This document shows, one piece after another, positions 37,036 through 45,121 of a DNA stretch of 64,000 nucleotides. A program made the position numbers and the translations under genes. This DNA comes from Flavobacterium sp. LC2016-23 (GTDB taxonomy: Bacteria > Bacteroidota > Bacteroidia > Flavobacteriales > Flavobacteriaceae): NCBI RefSeq assembly GCF_009674775.1, contig NZ_WKKE01000027.1:27903-91902 (forward strand), written 5' to 3'. Under the pieces are notes generated by a model. The model was not told the origin of the DNA and did not search any database. It worked only from the letters and a program-made list of their open reading frames with translations. The number at the start of each line of letters is the position of its first letter. Position 1 is the stretch's first letter.

Positions 37036-38544
37036 ATGTACCAAAATCCGAGGCTTTTGAATGATATAGTAGATTCCCTTTCCTTACCTGTTGCGGTATA
37101 CGTGGGAAGGAATTTAAAAATCGAGATTGCAAATCCTGCCATGATTAAGACCTGGGGAAAAGGAGATCAGGTAATTGGAAAAAATTACCTTGAAGTTGTT
37201 CCGGAAATTCAGGATCAGCTAATTCTCGATGAGGCCCTTACTGTGTTCAAAACCGGAATTCCGTTTCATGCCAAAGATAAAAAAGTAGATTTGGTTATCG
37301 CGGGGGAAATGACCGAGCATTATTTTAACTACAGTTTTATTCCCCTTTTTGATGAACAGGGAAATGTATACGGTATACTCAATACAGGTGTTGATGTCAC
37401 AGATTTACACCAGGCTAAAGAGCAGCTAAAAAGCTCAAATGAAAAACTTACTATGGCAATTGATGCCTCTGGTATGGGAACCTATGAAATAGACCTGGCA
37501 ACAAAAAAAATAAAAACCTCCGGAAATTTCAACTCCATATGGTCCGTTGACAGGGAAATTACGAATGAAGAACTGATAAGCAAACTGCATCCGGATGATT
37601 TGGCCGTGCGTGAAAAAGCGCATCAGGAAGCTTTAATTACGGGAAATATAAGCTATGAGAGCAGAATCCTTAACGAGGACCAATCTGTAAAATGGACAAA
37701 AATTAACGGTAAAATTATAAAGGACGATAATGGTACTCCTAAAACTATTATAGGAATTATTCAGGATATTGATGAACAGCGGGCATTTGAAGAAGAGTTA
37801 AAAAAACAGGTTTCAAATCATACCGAAGAATTACAGCGTTCCAATAATGACCTTTTGCATTTTGCAGGTGTCGTAAGCCACGATCTTAGGGAACCTGTCC
37901 GAAAAATTAAAATTTTCAATACTCTTTTAAATAATGAAAAAAAATCCGGGTTTTACAGAAATTCGAGAAAATACATTCATAAAATTGACCAGTCTGCAAA
38001 CAGGATGGAAAATATTATAGAAGGCATTCTCGCTTATTCTACCATCGACAAAACAATTCAGCCATTTGAAAAAATAGATCTGAATGAAATTATTGAAAAT
38101 ATCAAAACAGACCTCGAGCTAATTATAAAAGAAAAGGGTGCGATCCTAATCACTTCTGATCTTCCCGAAATGGAAGGCGCTCCTATTTTAATCAACCAGC
38201 TTTTTTATAACCTGCTTCAAAATGCACTGAAATTCTCAAAAGCAGATCTGCCGCCCAAAGTAATTATAACCAGTTCGATTGAAACCATCAACGGCGTGGA
38301 TTCGGTAAAAATTACAATCAAAGATAACGGTATCGGACTTGATCCTGCTTTTAATGAAAGAATTTTTAATGCTTTTGAAAGACTGCATTCCAAAGATCAG
38401 TATGAAGGAAATGGCCTCGGTCTTGCTCTTTGCAGAAAAATCGTAAAAAGACACAACGGAACAATTACGGCTATCGGAGAACAAAACAATGGAGCTGAAT
38501 TTATAGTAACATTGCCTTTAAAACATACAACCAATCCGGTTTAA
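37036..38544 (+). CDS. soluble PAS sensor histidine kinase
   Basis: 502 residues, no membrane segment, so a cytoplasmic sensor. Two PAS domains (about 8-125 and 135-250; the second is PAS_3-like, KTIIGIIQDIDEQR) lead to a short coiled linker. The HisKA domain has phospho-acceptor His282 in VVSHDLREPVRK, and the HATPase domain has N-box NLLQNALKFS, G1 DNGIGLD and G2 GNGLGLALC. No LOV cysteine motif (NCRFLQ) was seen, so light sensing by flavin adduct is not indicated. Orphan: no response regulator adjacent (a stand-alone receiver lies at 50.6 kb). Confidence 0.92.
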   Translation: MYQNPRLLNDIVDSLSLPVAVYVGRNLKIEIANPAMIKTWGKGDQVIGKNYLEVVPEIQDQLILDEALTVFKTGIPFHAKDKKVDLVIAGEMTEHYFNYSFIPLFDEQGNVYGILNTGVDVTDLHQAKEQLKSSNEKLTMAIDASGMGTYEIDLATKKIKTSGNFNSIWSVDREITNEELISKLHPDDLAVREKAHQEALITGNISYESRILNEDQSVKWTKINGKIIKDDNGTPKTIIGIIQDIDEQRAFEEELKKQVSNHTEELQRSNNDLLHFAGVVSHDLREPVRKIKIFNTLLNNEKKSGFYRNSRKYIHKIDQSANRMENIIEGILAYSTIDKTIQPFEKIDLNEIIENIKTDLELIIKEKGAILITSDLPEMEGAPILINQLFYNLLQNALKFSKADLPPKVIITSSIETINGVDSVKITIKDNGIGLDPAFNERIFNAFERLHSKDQYEGNGLGLALCRKIVKRHNGTITAIGEQNNGAEFIVTLPLKHTTNPV

Positions 38545-38920
38545 AAGCAACTGACTTTGCGGGAATTCTTTTCCTTCTTTATCTATTTCAATCGCACTTA
38601 TTAGTAAAGCAATGGTTTATTGTAATTTGAATAACGATCATCCGTCCAAACAATATTTCCTGCCTTTACACCTGAATTTAAAGAAGACATAACCAACTAT
38701 TCATCAATATTTTACGATACTAAATACAATTAGAAAACGCCCACTCTAAATTTAGAATCATTCTACCTTTTTTCACCTCGTCTGCTTTAAATTTTAAACT
38801 AATTTTATTTAGTCATTAAATAGGATTCAGAACAAAGATATTGCGGACCATTACCTTCGTTCGGAAAACACCTTCTTTGTAAAATCATAAAATCCGGAAT
38901 AAATTAAAATAACTGCTAAA
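38545..38920. other. intergenic region
   Basis: No coding frame, repeat or terminator hairpin of note between the histidine kinase and the VIT gene. Confidence 0.5.
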
Positions 38921-39619
38921 ATGATGCTTATGGAAATTGAAAATCATTACATCAACAGAAGCGGCTGGCTTAGGGCAGCTGTGCTCGGGGCCAATGACGG
39001 AATTTTATCTACAACCAGTTTAGCCATTGGAGTGGCAGCAGCGAGCGTAACAAGAGAACCTATTTTACTTGCAGCAGTTGCAGGACTGGTAGCCGGGGCA
39101 CTTTCTATGGCTGCCGGCGAATATGTATCGGTCAGTTCACAGGCCGATGTGGAAACTGCTGATTTAAAACGCGAGAAATTAGAACTGCAAAATATGCCCG
39201 AATCTGAACTTGAAGAATTAACGCTTATTTATATTCAGAGAGGATTAAATAAAACATTAGCCAAACAGGTTGCCATAGAATTAACCGCTCATGATGCGCT
39301 CGGAACGCATGCCCGTGATGAATTAGGGATTAATGAAATCACAAAGGCCAATCCTTTTATGGCCGCTTTTGCATCCGCGGCATCTTTTATTGCCGGAGGT
39401 TTGCTGCCTTTGCTGGTTGCTATTTTCGCTCCTATAAAAGACATGGTGGTGTATCAGTACGGATTTTCAATTCTCTTTTTAGCCTTATCGGGAATACTGG
39501 CTGCAAAAGCAGGCGGATCACATACTCTTAAAGCTGTTTTACGTATCTGTATCTGGGGGACTATTGCAATGCTAATGTCTGCACTGGTTGGTTATCTTTT
39601 TGGGGTTCAGACTTCTTAA
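38921..39619 (+). CDS. VIT/CCC1-family metal transporter
   Basis: 232 residues (229 if translation begins at the ATG at 38930). Five membrane helices with the family signatures LRAAVLGANDGILSTTSLA (helix 1), AGLVAGALSMAAGEYVSVSSQ (helix 2) and a charged middle region (LKREKLELQNMPESELEEL) that binds metals in plant VIT1. C-terminal helices contain the SFIAGGLLPLL segment. Predicted proton-coupled Fe2+/Mn2+ exporter of the inner membrane. Monocistronic, just before the thioredoxin-ApbE operon. Confidence 0.92.
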   Translation: MMLMEIENHYINRSGWLRAAVLGANDGILSTTSLAIGVAAASVTREPILLAAVAGLVAGALSMAAGEYVSVSSQADVETADLKREKLELQNMPESELEELTLIYIQRGLNKTLAKQVAIELTAHDALGTHARDELGINEITKANPFMAAFASAASFIAGGLLPLLVAIFAPIKDMVVYQYGFSILFLALSGILAAKAGGSHTLKAVLRICIWGTIAMLMSALVGYLFGVQTS

Positions 39620-39730
39620 AAAAAAAAAGCTGTTCTGTCAGCCTCAAAAATTAATCTAATCTTAAGCAAATTAAGAAAATAAGATGGGCAACAAATCGTT
39701 ATTTCGTAAGTATCTAAAACAAACTGCAAA

Positions 39731-40165
39731 ATGAAACTAATTACCTTGTTTTTATTAATAACAGTACTTCCCATAAACTGGGAACCTGATTTTAACAATG
39801 CCAAAAAAACGGCAAAAGAAAAGCATGAATTAATATTACTGAACTTCTCCGGATCCGACTGGTGCGGTCCGTGCATTGTACTTCGAAGGGACTATCTTGA
39901 AAATGCCGCCTTTACAGAAATGGCCAATCAAAATTTGGTACTTGTAAATGCTGATTTTCCAAGAAAAAAGAAAAATATCGGCACCGCTGAACAGGTTAAA
40001 CGTAATGAAGACTTAGCGGAAATTTACAATAAAGAAGGAAGTTTTCCCCTTACCCTGCTTCTTGATGCTGATGGAAAAGTACTCAAAACCTGGCATGGAA
40101 AACCGGAAACTACTCCGGAGGAGTGGACTGCAGAAATAAAAGCGATCTGTGATAGCAAAAAGTAA
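39731..40165 (+). CDS. secreted thioredoxin-fold protein
   Basis: 144 residues. Short hydrophobic N-terminus (LITLFLLITVLPI) suggests export or anchoring. Thioredoxin fold with active site WCGPC in GSDWCGPCIVLRRD, and cis-Pro region GSFPLTLLLDADG. Related to the DUF255/thioredoxin_7-type subgroup that follows an initial KEKHELILLNF strand. Overlaps the next gene (apbE) by 17 bases and starts a four-gene operon. May keep Cys residues of its partners reduced outside the cytoplasm. Confidence 0.88.
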   Translation: MKLITLFLLITVLPINWEPDFNNAKKTAKEKHELILLNFSGSDWCGPCIVLRRDYLENAAFTEMANQNLVLVNADFPRKKKNIGTAEQVKRNEDLAEIYNKEGSFPLTLLLDADGKVLKTWHGKPETTPEEWTAEIKAICDSKK

Positions 40166-41099
40166 CATAGTGAAAAATCAAAAATATTCGCAATCCCTAA
40201 AACTCATGGGGAACAACTTTACTATTACCGTTGTCGCTGAAAATGAGGAAATCGCAAATGCGAATATTGAACTTGCAATCGAAGAAATCAGAAGAATTGA
40301 AAAACTTCTTACTACCTATAAGGAAGACAGCCAAACCAATCTGATCAATGAAAATGCAGGTATTAAACCGGTAAAAGTAGACGCTGAGGTTTTTAATCTC
40401 ATCGAAAGATCGATTGGAATTTCACGAATTACACAGGGTGCTTTTGATATTTCTTACGGGAGTATCGACAAAAGCCTCTGGAATTTTGATAAAACCATGA
40501 CCAGACTGCCAGATGCAGAAACGGCTTTAAAAATGGTTCATCTAATTGATTACCGGAATATTATCCTTAACAAAGAAAACACCACCGTATTTTTAAAAGA
40601 AAAAGGAATGCGAATTGGTTTTGGCGGCATCGGAAAAGGCTACGCCGCCGAAATGGCGAAGCAAGTCTTACTTAAAAATAATATCCAGAGCGGTATCATT
40701 AACGCCAGCGGAGATCTTAGCGCGTGGGGGTTACAGCCAAACGGTAAAAAATGGACCATTGGCGTAGCAGATCCGGACTCGCCCAATGCTGCTTTTTCCT
40801 ATACCGAAGTATCCAATAAAGCGGTGGCAACTTCCGGAAATTATGAAAAGTTTGCCCTCATTAACGGTAAAAAATATTCCCATACTATTGATCCAAAAAC
40901 AGGTTTGCCGATAACCGGAATCAAAAGTGTTACCATTATCGCTTCAAATGCAGAATTTGCAGATGCAATGGCCACTCCAATTGCGGTTATGGGAATCAAA
41001 GCAGGTTTGTATTTAATAGATCAGATACCCGATTTATACTGCATTATAATTGACGACAATAATAAAATTTACACATCCAAAAACATCCGTCTAAAATGA
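40149..41099 (+). CDS. apbE: FAD:protein FMN transferase
   Basis: 316 residues. ApbE family: KLMGNNFTITV, DISYGSIDKSLWNFD, the flavin-binding GFGGIGKGYAAEMAKQVL and GIINASGDLSAWG, metal/FAD loop VATSGNYEKF then YSHTIDPKTGLP, and the metal ligand Asp in SNAEFADAMAT. It transfers FMN from FAD to Thr in target proteins in the periplasm, needing Mg2+. No signal peptide is evident in this reading, so export or location is unclear. Between the thioredoxin and DUF4266 genes. No flavinylation target motif was recognised in the other operon products. Confidence 0.93.
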   Translation: MIAKSNIVKNQKYSQSLKLMGNNFTITVVAENEEIANANIELAIEEIRRIEKLLTTYKEDSQTNLINENAGIKPVKVDAEVFNLIERSIGISRITQGAFDISYGSIDKSLWNFDKTMTRLPDAETALKMVHLIDYRNIILNKENTTVFLKEKGMRIGFGGIGKGYAAEMAKQVLLKNNIQSGIINASGDLSAWGLQPNGKKWTIGVADPDSPNAAFSYTEVSNKAVATSGNYEKFALINGKKYSHTIDPKTGLPITGIKSVTIIASNAEFADAMATPIAVMGIKAGLYLIDQIPDLYCIIIDDNNKIYTSKNIRLK

Positions 41100-41329
41100 A
41101 AAAGCCAAAGCAAAAAATCCCCGCATTGTTATGTACTGCTGCTTTTACAGCCCTTCTGTTTACCTCCTGTACTTCGGTAAAGGAATACCAGAAAGGAAAA
41201 ATCAACGATTCTGAAATGGTACTTTCCAACAGGAAAATCGAAAAAACAGAACTTAGTTTTCAATCCTACCGCGAAGGAGCTTCCGGGGCAAATTCAGGAA
41301 AAAGCGGCGGTGGCTGCGGCTGTAACTAA
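41096..41329 (+). CDS. DUF4266 lipoprotein ending GGGCGCN
   Basis: 77 residues. Overlaps apbE by 4 bases (ATGA). Lipoprotein signal with Cys at about 25 (LLFTSCTSV), then EYQKGKINDSEMVLS, the DUF4266 core, and a glycine-rich C-terminus ending Gly-Gly-Gly-Cys-Gly-Cys-Asn. DUF4266 proteins usually sit beside DUF3570, thioredoxin and apbE. The twin-Cys tail could bind metal or be modified; function unknown. Confidence 0.88.
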   Translation: MKKPKQKIPALLCTAAFTALLFTSCTSVKEYQKGKINDSEMVLSNRKIEKTELSFQSYREGASGANSGKSGGGCGCN

Positions 41330-41346
41330 TTTTTATACGCTTAAAA

Positions 41347-42531
41347 ATGAAAAGAATATTCATAACAGGATTTGCTTTATTAGCCTTATTTCAGGTAAGA
41401 GCCCAGAATGTCACTACTGATTCAACAAGTTACAAAAGCAAAAAATTAAAAGTAGACGAAGTAAATTTAGTTTCCAGCTATTACAAACAAGATGGAGATA
41501 ACTCTGCCGTTACAGGCGGACGCGGCTCCGAACATCTTACCGATATAGCCAATACCATCGACGTTAAGCTGGTGAAATACGGCGAAACAGGAATTAAACA
41601 TACCTTTGATATTGAAGCCGGAATTGATCATTATACCTCTGCCTCATCAGATATGATCGATTTAAGTGCCAATTCATCTGCTTCTTCTTCAGACAACAGA
41701 TTCTATCCTTCCTTAACTTATTTAAGAGAAAATGAAGAGAAAGGAAGAACATTTGCCGTAGGAGTTTCATCATCAACCGAGTTTGATTACCAGTCTTTTG
41801 GAGGAAATATTAGTTTCTCGCAAAAAACGAAAGACAGAAACGGAGAATTTACCGCTAAATTTCAAACTTTTATTGATCAGCTCAAACTAATTGAACCTGT
41901 TGAACTTCGTACTCCGGGAAGCGAAGGGTACGATAGTGCCAACAGAAACACTTTTGCCGGAACTTTAAGTTATTCTCAGATTGTAAACAAAAACCTGCAG
42001 GTAATGCTGGTTGGGGATGTTATCAGCCAAAACGGTTATTTAAGCCTTCCTTTTCACAGGGTTTATTTTGCAGATAATTCGGTACATCAGGAAAAAATGC
42101 CGGATACCAGATTAAAAATTCCATTGGGAATAAGAGCAAGTTATTTTTTAGGCGACAATGTAATCATTAGGGCTTATTACAGATATTATACGGATGACTG
42201 GAGTTTGAAAGCCCATACTGCCGATCTTGAAATTCCTGTAAAATTAACCCAGGCTTTTTCATTGAGTCCATTTTACAGATATTATACCCAGACGGGAACA
42301 AAATATTTCAAGCCTTATGGTGAGCATACAGCCGCAGATGAATTCTATACCAGTAACTATGATTTGTCTAAGTTCGACAGCAGCTTCTTTGGAATGGGAA
42401 TGAAATTTACACCTCCAAATGGAATTTTTGGTCTTAAACACTGGAATACCTTAGAGATTCGTTACGGTCATTACACCAGAACGACTAACATGACTTCTGA
42501 TATTATCAGTATCAATATAAAATACAAATAA
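41347..42531 (+). CDS. DUF3570 outer-membrane-type protein
   Basis: 394 residues. Signal peptide MKRIFITGFALLALFQVRAQ. Residues 35-394 form a predicted beta barrel (repeated amphipathic strands: FAVGVSSSTEFDYQSFGGNISF, VIIRAYYRYYTDDWSL, LSPFYRYYTQTG) ending LEIRYGHYTRT and a terminal Tyr-Lys. Matches DUF3570. Last gene of the thioredoxin-apbE-DUF4266-DUF3570 operon. Probably an outer membrane partner of the lipoprotein. Role in metal or electron handling is inference. Confidence 0.9.
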   Translation: MKRIFITGFALLALFQVRAQNVTTDSTSYKSKKLKVDEVNLVSSYYKQDGDNSAVTGGRGSEHLTDIANTIDVKLVKYGETGIKHTFDIEAGIDHYTSASSDMIDLSANSSASSSDNRFYPSLTYLRENEEKGRTFAVGVSSSTEFDYQSFGGNISFSQKTKDRNGEFTAKFQTFIDQLKLIEPVELRTPGSEGYDSANRNTFAGTLSYSQIVNKNLQVMLVGDVISQNGYLSLPFHRVYFADNSVHQEKMPDTRLKIPLGIRASYFLGDNVIIRAYYRYYTDDWSLKAHTADLEIPVKLTQAFSLSPFYRYYTQTGTKYFKPYGEHTAADEFYTSNYDLSKFDSSFFGMGMKFTPPNGIFGLKHWNTLEIRYGHYTRTTNMTSDIISINIKYK

Positions 42532-42548
42532 AAGTAAATTCCTTAAAA

Positions 42549-42603
42549 ACAGAAATCGGAGCAGTTTTCCTTTACTTCACAAAAGGAAAATCTCCGATTT
42601 CTT
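42549..42603 (+). terminator. terminator of the apbE operon
   Basis: AGAAATCGGAG / CTCCGATTTCT stem with an inner TTTTCCTTT / AAAGGAAAA pair, after the DUF3570 stop. Confidence 0.85.
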
Positions 42604-42653
42604 TATTCAGTAAGCAGCTAGTTAATGACTTCATGCATTAAAATAAATTGCTA

Positions 42654-43292
42654 TTAATGGGCTACAGAACGTTCAGGATTGTAAAGCATTGCCGTACACA
42701 AACAGTTTTTTCTCTCTTTGCTCATCAGTATTGGACAATTTACGCAGGACCTGCAGTTCTCCCAAAAAAAGCTGTCGGTAGTAAGCTCTGAATAAGTGAC
42801 GGGCTCAAAACCGAGTTCATGGTTCATTTTCATTACGGCAAGACCAGTAGTCAGGCTAAATATGCGTGCCTTGGGATATTTGCTGCGGCTCAATTCAAAA
42901 ATTTCCCTTTTAATCCGTTTTGCAAGGCCTGTATGTCTGAATTCAGGCGCCACAATCAGTCCGGAATTAGAAACATACCGATTATCTTCCCAGGAAGAAA
43001 TAAAAGAGAAGCCTGCCCACCTGCCATCTGCTGCAAAGGCTATAATAGCTTCACCGTTTTTCATTTTTTCCTCAAGCGCTTCCGGTGCGCGCCCTGAAAT
43101 CCCTGTTCCCCTTGCTAAAGCAGAAGCTAAAGTAACTTCACAAATTTCCTTTAACCAAAAAATATGGTCCGCACTAGCTACTTCAACAGTAAAACCCAGT
43201 TCCTCAGGTACAGGACTGTTGCCCGGTAAGCGGTTTTTTTCCGGCAATGTAACCTCATGCGGAAGATCTAAAACAGGTACTTTGGTCTTCAT
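42654..43292 (-). CDS. GNAT acetyltransferase with Cys-rich tail
   Basis: 212 residues. GNAT core: acceptor-side LASALARGTGISGR, strands IIAFAADGRWAGFSFIS and YVSNSGLIVAPEFRHTGLAKRIKREIFE (acetyl-CoA loop HTGLAKR). The C-terminal 30 residues carry five Cys (CRSCVNCP, CLC). Members with this tail accompany the arginine pathway in Bacteroidota. Here the gene is isolated, so the substrate is uncertain. Monocistronic. Confidence 0.85.
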   Translation of the reverse strand: MKTKVPVLDLPHEVTLPEKNRLPGNSPVPEELGFTVEVASADHIFWLKEICEVTLASALARGTGISGRAPEALEEKMKNGEAIIAFAADGRWAGFSFISSWEDNRYVSNSGLIVAPEFRHTGLAKRIKREIFELSRSKYPKARIFSLTTGLAVMKMNHELGFEPVTYSELTTDSFFWENCRSCVNCPILMSKERKNCLCTAMLYNPERSVAH

Positions 43293-43678
43293 ATGGCTTT
43301 AACGTATTTCCTTTTTTACGGTAGTATTGCATAAGTACTGTAGTGGAGATACGAAACACATTTTTCAAATTACATACCAATATTGCCAAACCGTTCACTG
43401 GAAGCCGTTACAACCTGTCAATCTATCACTTACAAAAAACAACACCATTTAGCAGCTGCTCCATTTCCTATCAAAATGATATGCTGCTATCATTTTGATA
43501 TACTGGCAAGAATACTTTACTAAATCCGGTTCCATTGGTACTGTTTTCTTTTCTACGAGTTTAGAATAGCAGTTTTTGAGTCATTGCTATAAATAAATTT
43601 ATCACAGAACATTATTTAATGCTTTAAAAATAATATCACTTTAAAATTTTTATGCCCTTTAATCATATAAAAAATGAT
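43293..43678. other. intergenic region upstream of the photolyase operon
   Basis: Divergent spacer between the GNAT gene and the photolyase operon. Apart from an AAAATGATA/TATCATTTT-like inverted repeat (AAAATGATATGCTGC near 43474 and ATCATTTTGATATAC near 43490) no structure was seen. The operon promoter starts at 43679. Confidence 0.5.
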
Positions 43679-43716
43679 TATTTTTGTTTAACAATTTTAC
43701 TAAAAAAGTTAAACAA
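43679..43716 (+). promoter_or_regulatory. promoter-operator of the photolyase operon (site 2)
   Basis: TATTTTTG (43679-43686, TAnnTTTG) merges into TTGTTTAAC-N15-GTTAAACAA (43684-43716), a perfect 9-bp inverted repeat. The first start codon is 6 bases further. Matches sites at 7635-7671 and 36671-36707. Confidence 0.75.
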
Positions 43717-43722
43717 AATAAG

Positions 43723-44025
43723 ATGAAGCCAATTATTGCAAAAATCGATAATAATGCCCTGAACGAAGTTCAGATCGACAGAATTATAGAAATGGCATGG
43801 GAAGACCGGACTCCCTTTGATGCCATACAATTTCAATTTGGCCTGGCTGAAGCCGATGTCAAAGCTTTGATGAAAAAGGAATTAAAATTCAGCAGTTACA
43901 AATTATGGCGCAAGCGGGTTGAAAACTGCGCGACAAAACATGCTGCCAGAAGACCTGAGGCAATAGATAGATTCAGATGCAGCAGACAGAGAGCGATTTC
44001 AAATAATAAAATCTCCAAGCGATAA
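43723..44025 (+). CDS. TIGR03643-family small protein
   Basis: 100 residues from the ATG at 43723. A longer in-frame reading would start inside the operator. Fits TIGR03643: VQIDRIIEMAWEDRTPFDAI, then FGLAEADVKALMKKELKFSS and YKLWRKRV, with a basic C-terminus. These proteins accompany photolyase genes in many bacteria. The helix-turn-helix-like core suggests nucleic-acid binding. First gene of the photolyase operon. Confidence 0.88.
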   Translation: MKPIIAKIDNNALNEVQIDRIIEMAWEDRTPFDAIQFQFGLAEADVKALMKKELKFSSYKLWRKRVENCATKHAARRPEAIDRFRCSRQRAISNNKISKR

Positions 44026-44040
44026 AAATAGTTTTAGATC

Positions 44041-44439
44041 ATGAAAAAAAATAGACCGGACAATGTAGTTTTTTCTGAGGAACATGGGTATAATGCCAGT
44101 TTGCTGCCGTACGCCACGAGTGTTGGCGCACCGGTAATAAAAGCAGATGATCTTGCAGGCTGGAAAATCATGGGGATCCATAAGGTAAACAGGGAATTCG
44201 AAAGCAAGTTCAATGAATTAAAAGCGCAGTACCAAAATTTAATCGAGGAATTTCAGTGGAATGAACTGCTGTACAACGCTAAATTTTCCTTTGAACCTAT
44301 TGTGGGCGAAATCTATCATTTGTACAAAGATGCTGACGGTTTCAATTTTCTCTCGCTCATTGCACCACAAGAATGGAATAAAGAACACGTAGGTACTTTT
44401 AGACTGAACAGTGATAAAAAATGGATCCTGATTGATTAA
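44041..44439 (+). CDS. DUF2452 protein
   Basis: 132 residues. DUF2452 pattern: RPDNVVFSEEHGYNASLLPY, ATSVGAPVIK, then FNELKAQYQNLIEEFQWN and the C-terminal EPIVGEIYHLYKDADG with EWNKEHVGTFRLNSDKKW. Cytoplasmic, unknown role, repeatedly found with photolyases. 15 bp after the TIGR03643 gene. Confidence 0.88.
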   Translation: MKKNRPDNVVFSEEHGYNASLLPYATSVGAPVIKADDLAGWKIMGIHKVNREFESKFNELKAQYQNLIEEFQWNELLYNAKFSFEPIVGEIYHLYKDADGFNFLSLIAPQEWNKEHVGTFRLNSDKKWILID

Positions 44440-44470
44440 AAAAGTGCTGCTTTACTTAAAACTAAAATAA

Positions 44471-45121
44471 ATGAAAAACAAAATTAACCTCACTACCTCC
44501 AATCTGGAAAAAATGGAAAAGCACATTGTAGTGCATTTGATCAACAGTTTAGGCGGTTTTAAAAGCGTGGCATTGGTTGGAACTTCAGATCCGCAGGGGA
44601 ACACCAATTTGTCTGTTTTTAGTTCTTTTTTTCACATTGGGGCCAATCCCCCACTCATAGGAATGATTTTCCGTCCGAGTCCGCCCGAGCGTGATTCTAT
44701 GCGAAATATTCTAAGCACCGGTTTTTATACGCTCAATCATATCAACGAAAACATTTACAGACAAGCACATCAGACATCGGCGCGATATGATACAGAAATT
44801 TCAGAATTTGATGCAACGGGATTACGTAAAGAATATAAAAATGATTTTTTCGCTCCTTTTGTATTGGAAAGCAACATACAGCTCGGTATTGAATTTAAAG
44901 ATAAAATAGATATTGCCATCAACAATACCACTTTGATTATTGGGGAAATAGTTGAAATCTTTATTCCTCAAGACTGTCTGAGTGATGATGGTTTTGTGAA
45001 TTTAGAAAAAGCCAATACCCTTACCTGTTCCGGTTTAGACAGCTACCATAAAACCGTACAGCTCGACCGTTTGAGTTATGCCAAACCCAATAAGGAAATC
45101 ACCTCACTGCTTGACAATTGA
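44471..45121 (+). CDS. flavin reductase-like FMN-binding protein
   Basis: 216 residues. Split-barrel flavin reductase domain: HLINSLGGFKSVALVGTSD, NLSVFSSFFHIGANPPLIGM, NILSTGFYTLNHI, then AHQTSARYDTEISEF. Binds FMN/FAD and could supply reduced flavin to the photolyases or pterin-flavin chemistry. Located third in the operon. Its stop (TGA) overlaps the start codon of the next gene as TTGA. Confidence 0.85.
   Translation: MKNKINLTTSNLEKMEKHIVVHLINSLGGFKSVALVGTSDPQGNTNLSVFSSFFHIGANPPLIGMIFRPSPPERDSMRNILSTGFYTLNHINENIYRQAHQTSARYDTEISEFDATGLRKEYKNDFFAPFVLESNIQLGIEFKDKIDIAINNTTLIIGEIVEIFIPQDCLSDDGFVNLEKANTLTCSGLDSYHKTVQLDRLSYAKPNKEITSLLDN

Noticed and set aside
37036..38544. Light-sensing LOV kinase as regulator of the photolyase loci
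   Set aside because: The PAS domains show no LOV cysteine motif, the gene is a kinase without a DNA-binding partner nearby, and the palindromic operator suggests a direct DNA-binding regulator.
42796..43302. 168-codon plus-strand frame over the GNAT gene
   Set aside because: Shadow of the acetyltransferase; no conserved features.
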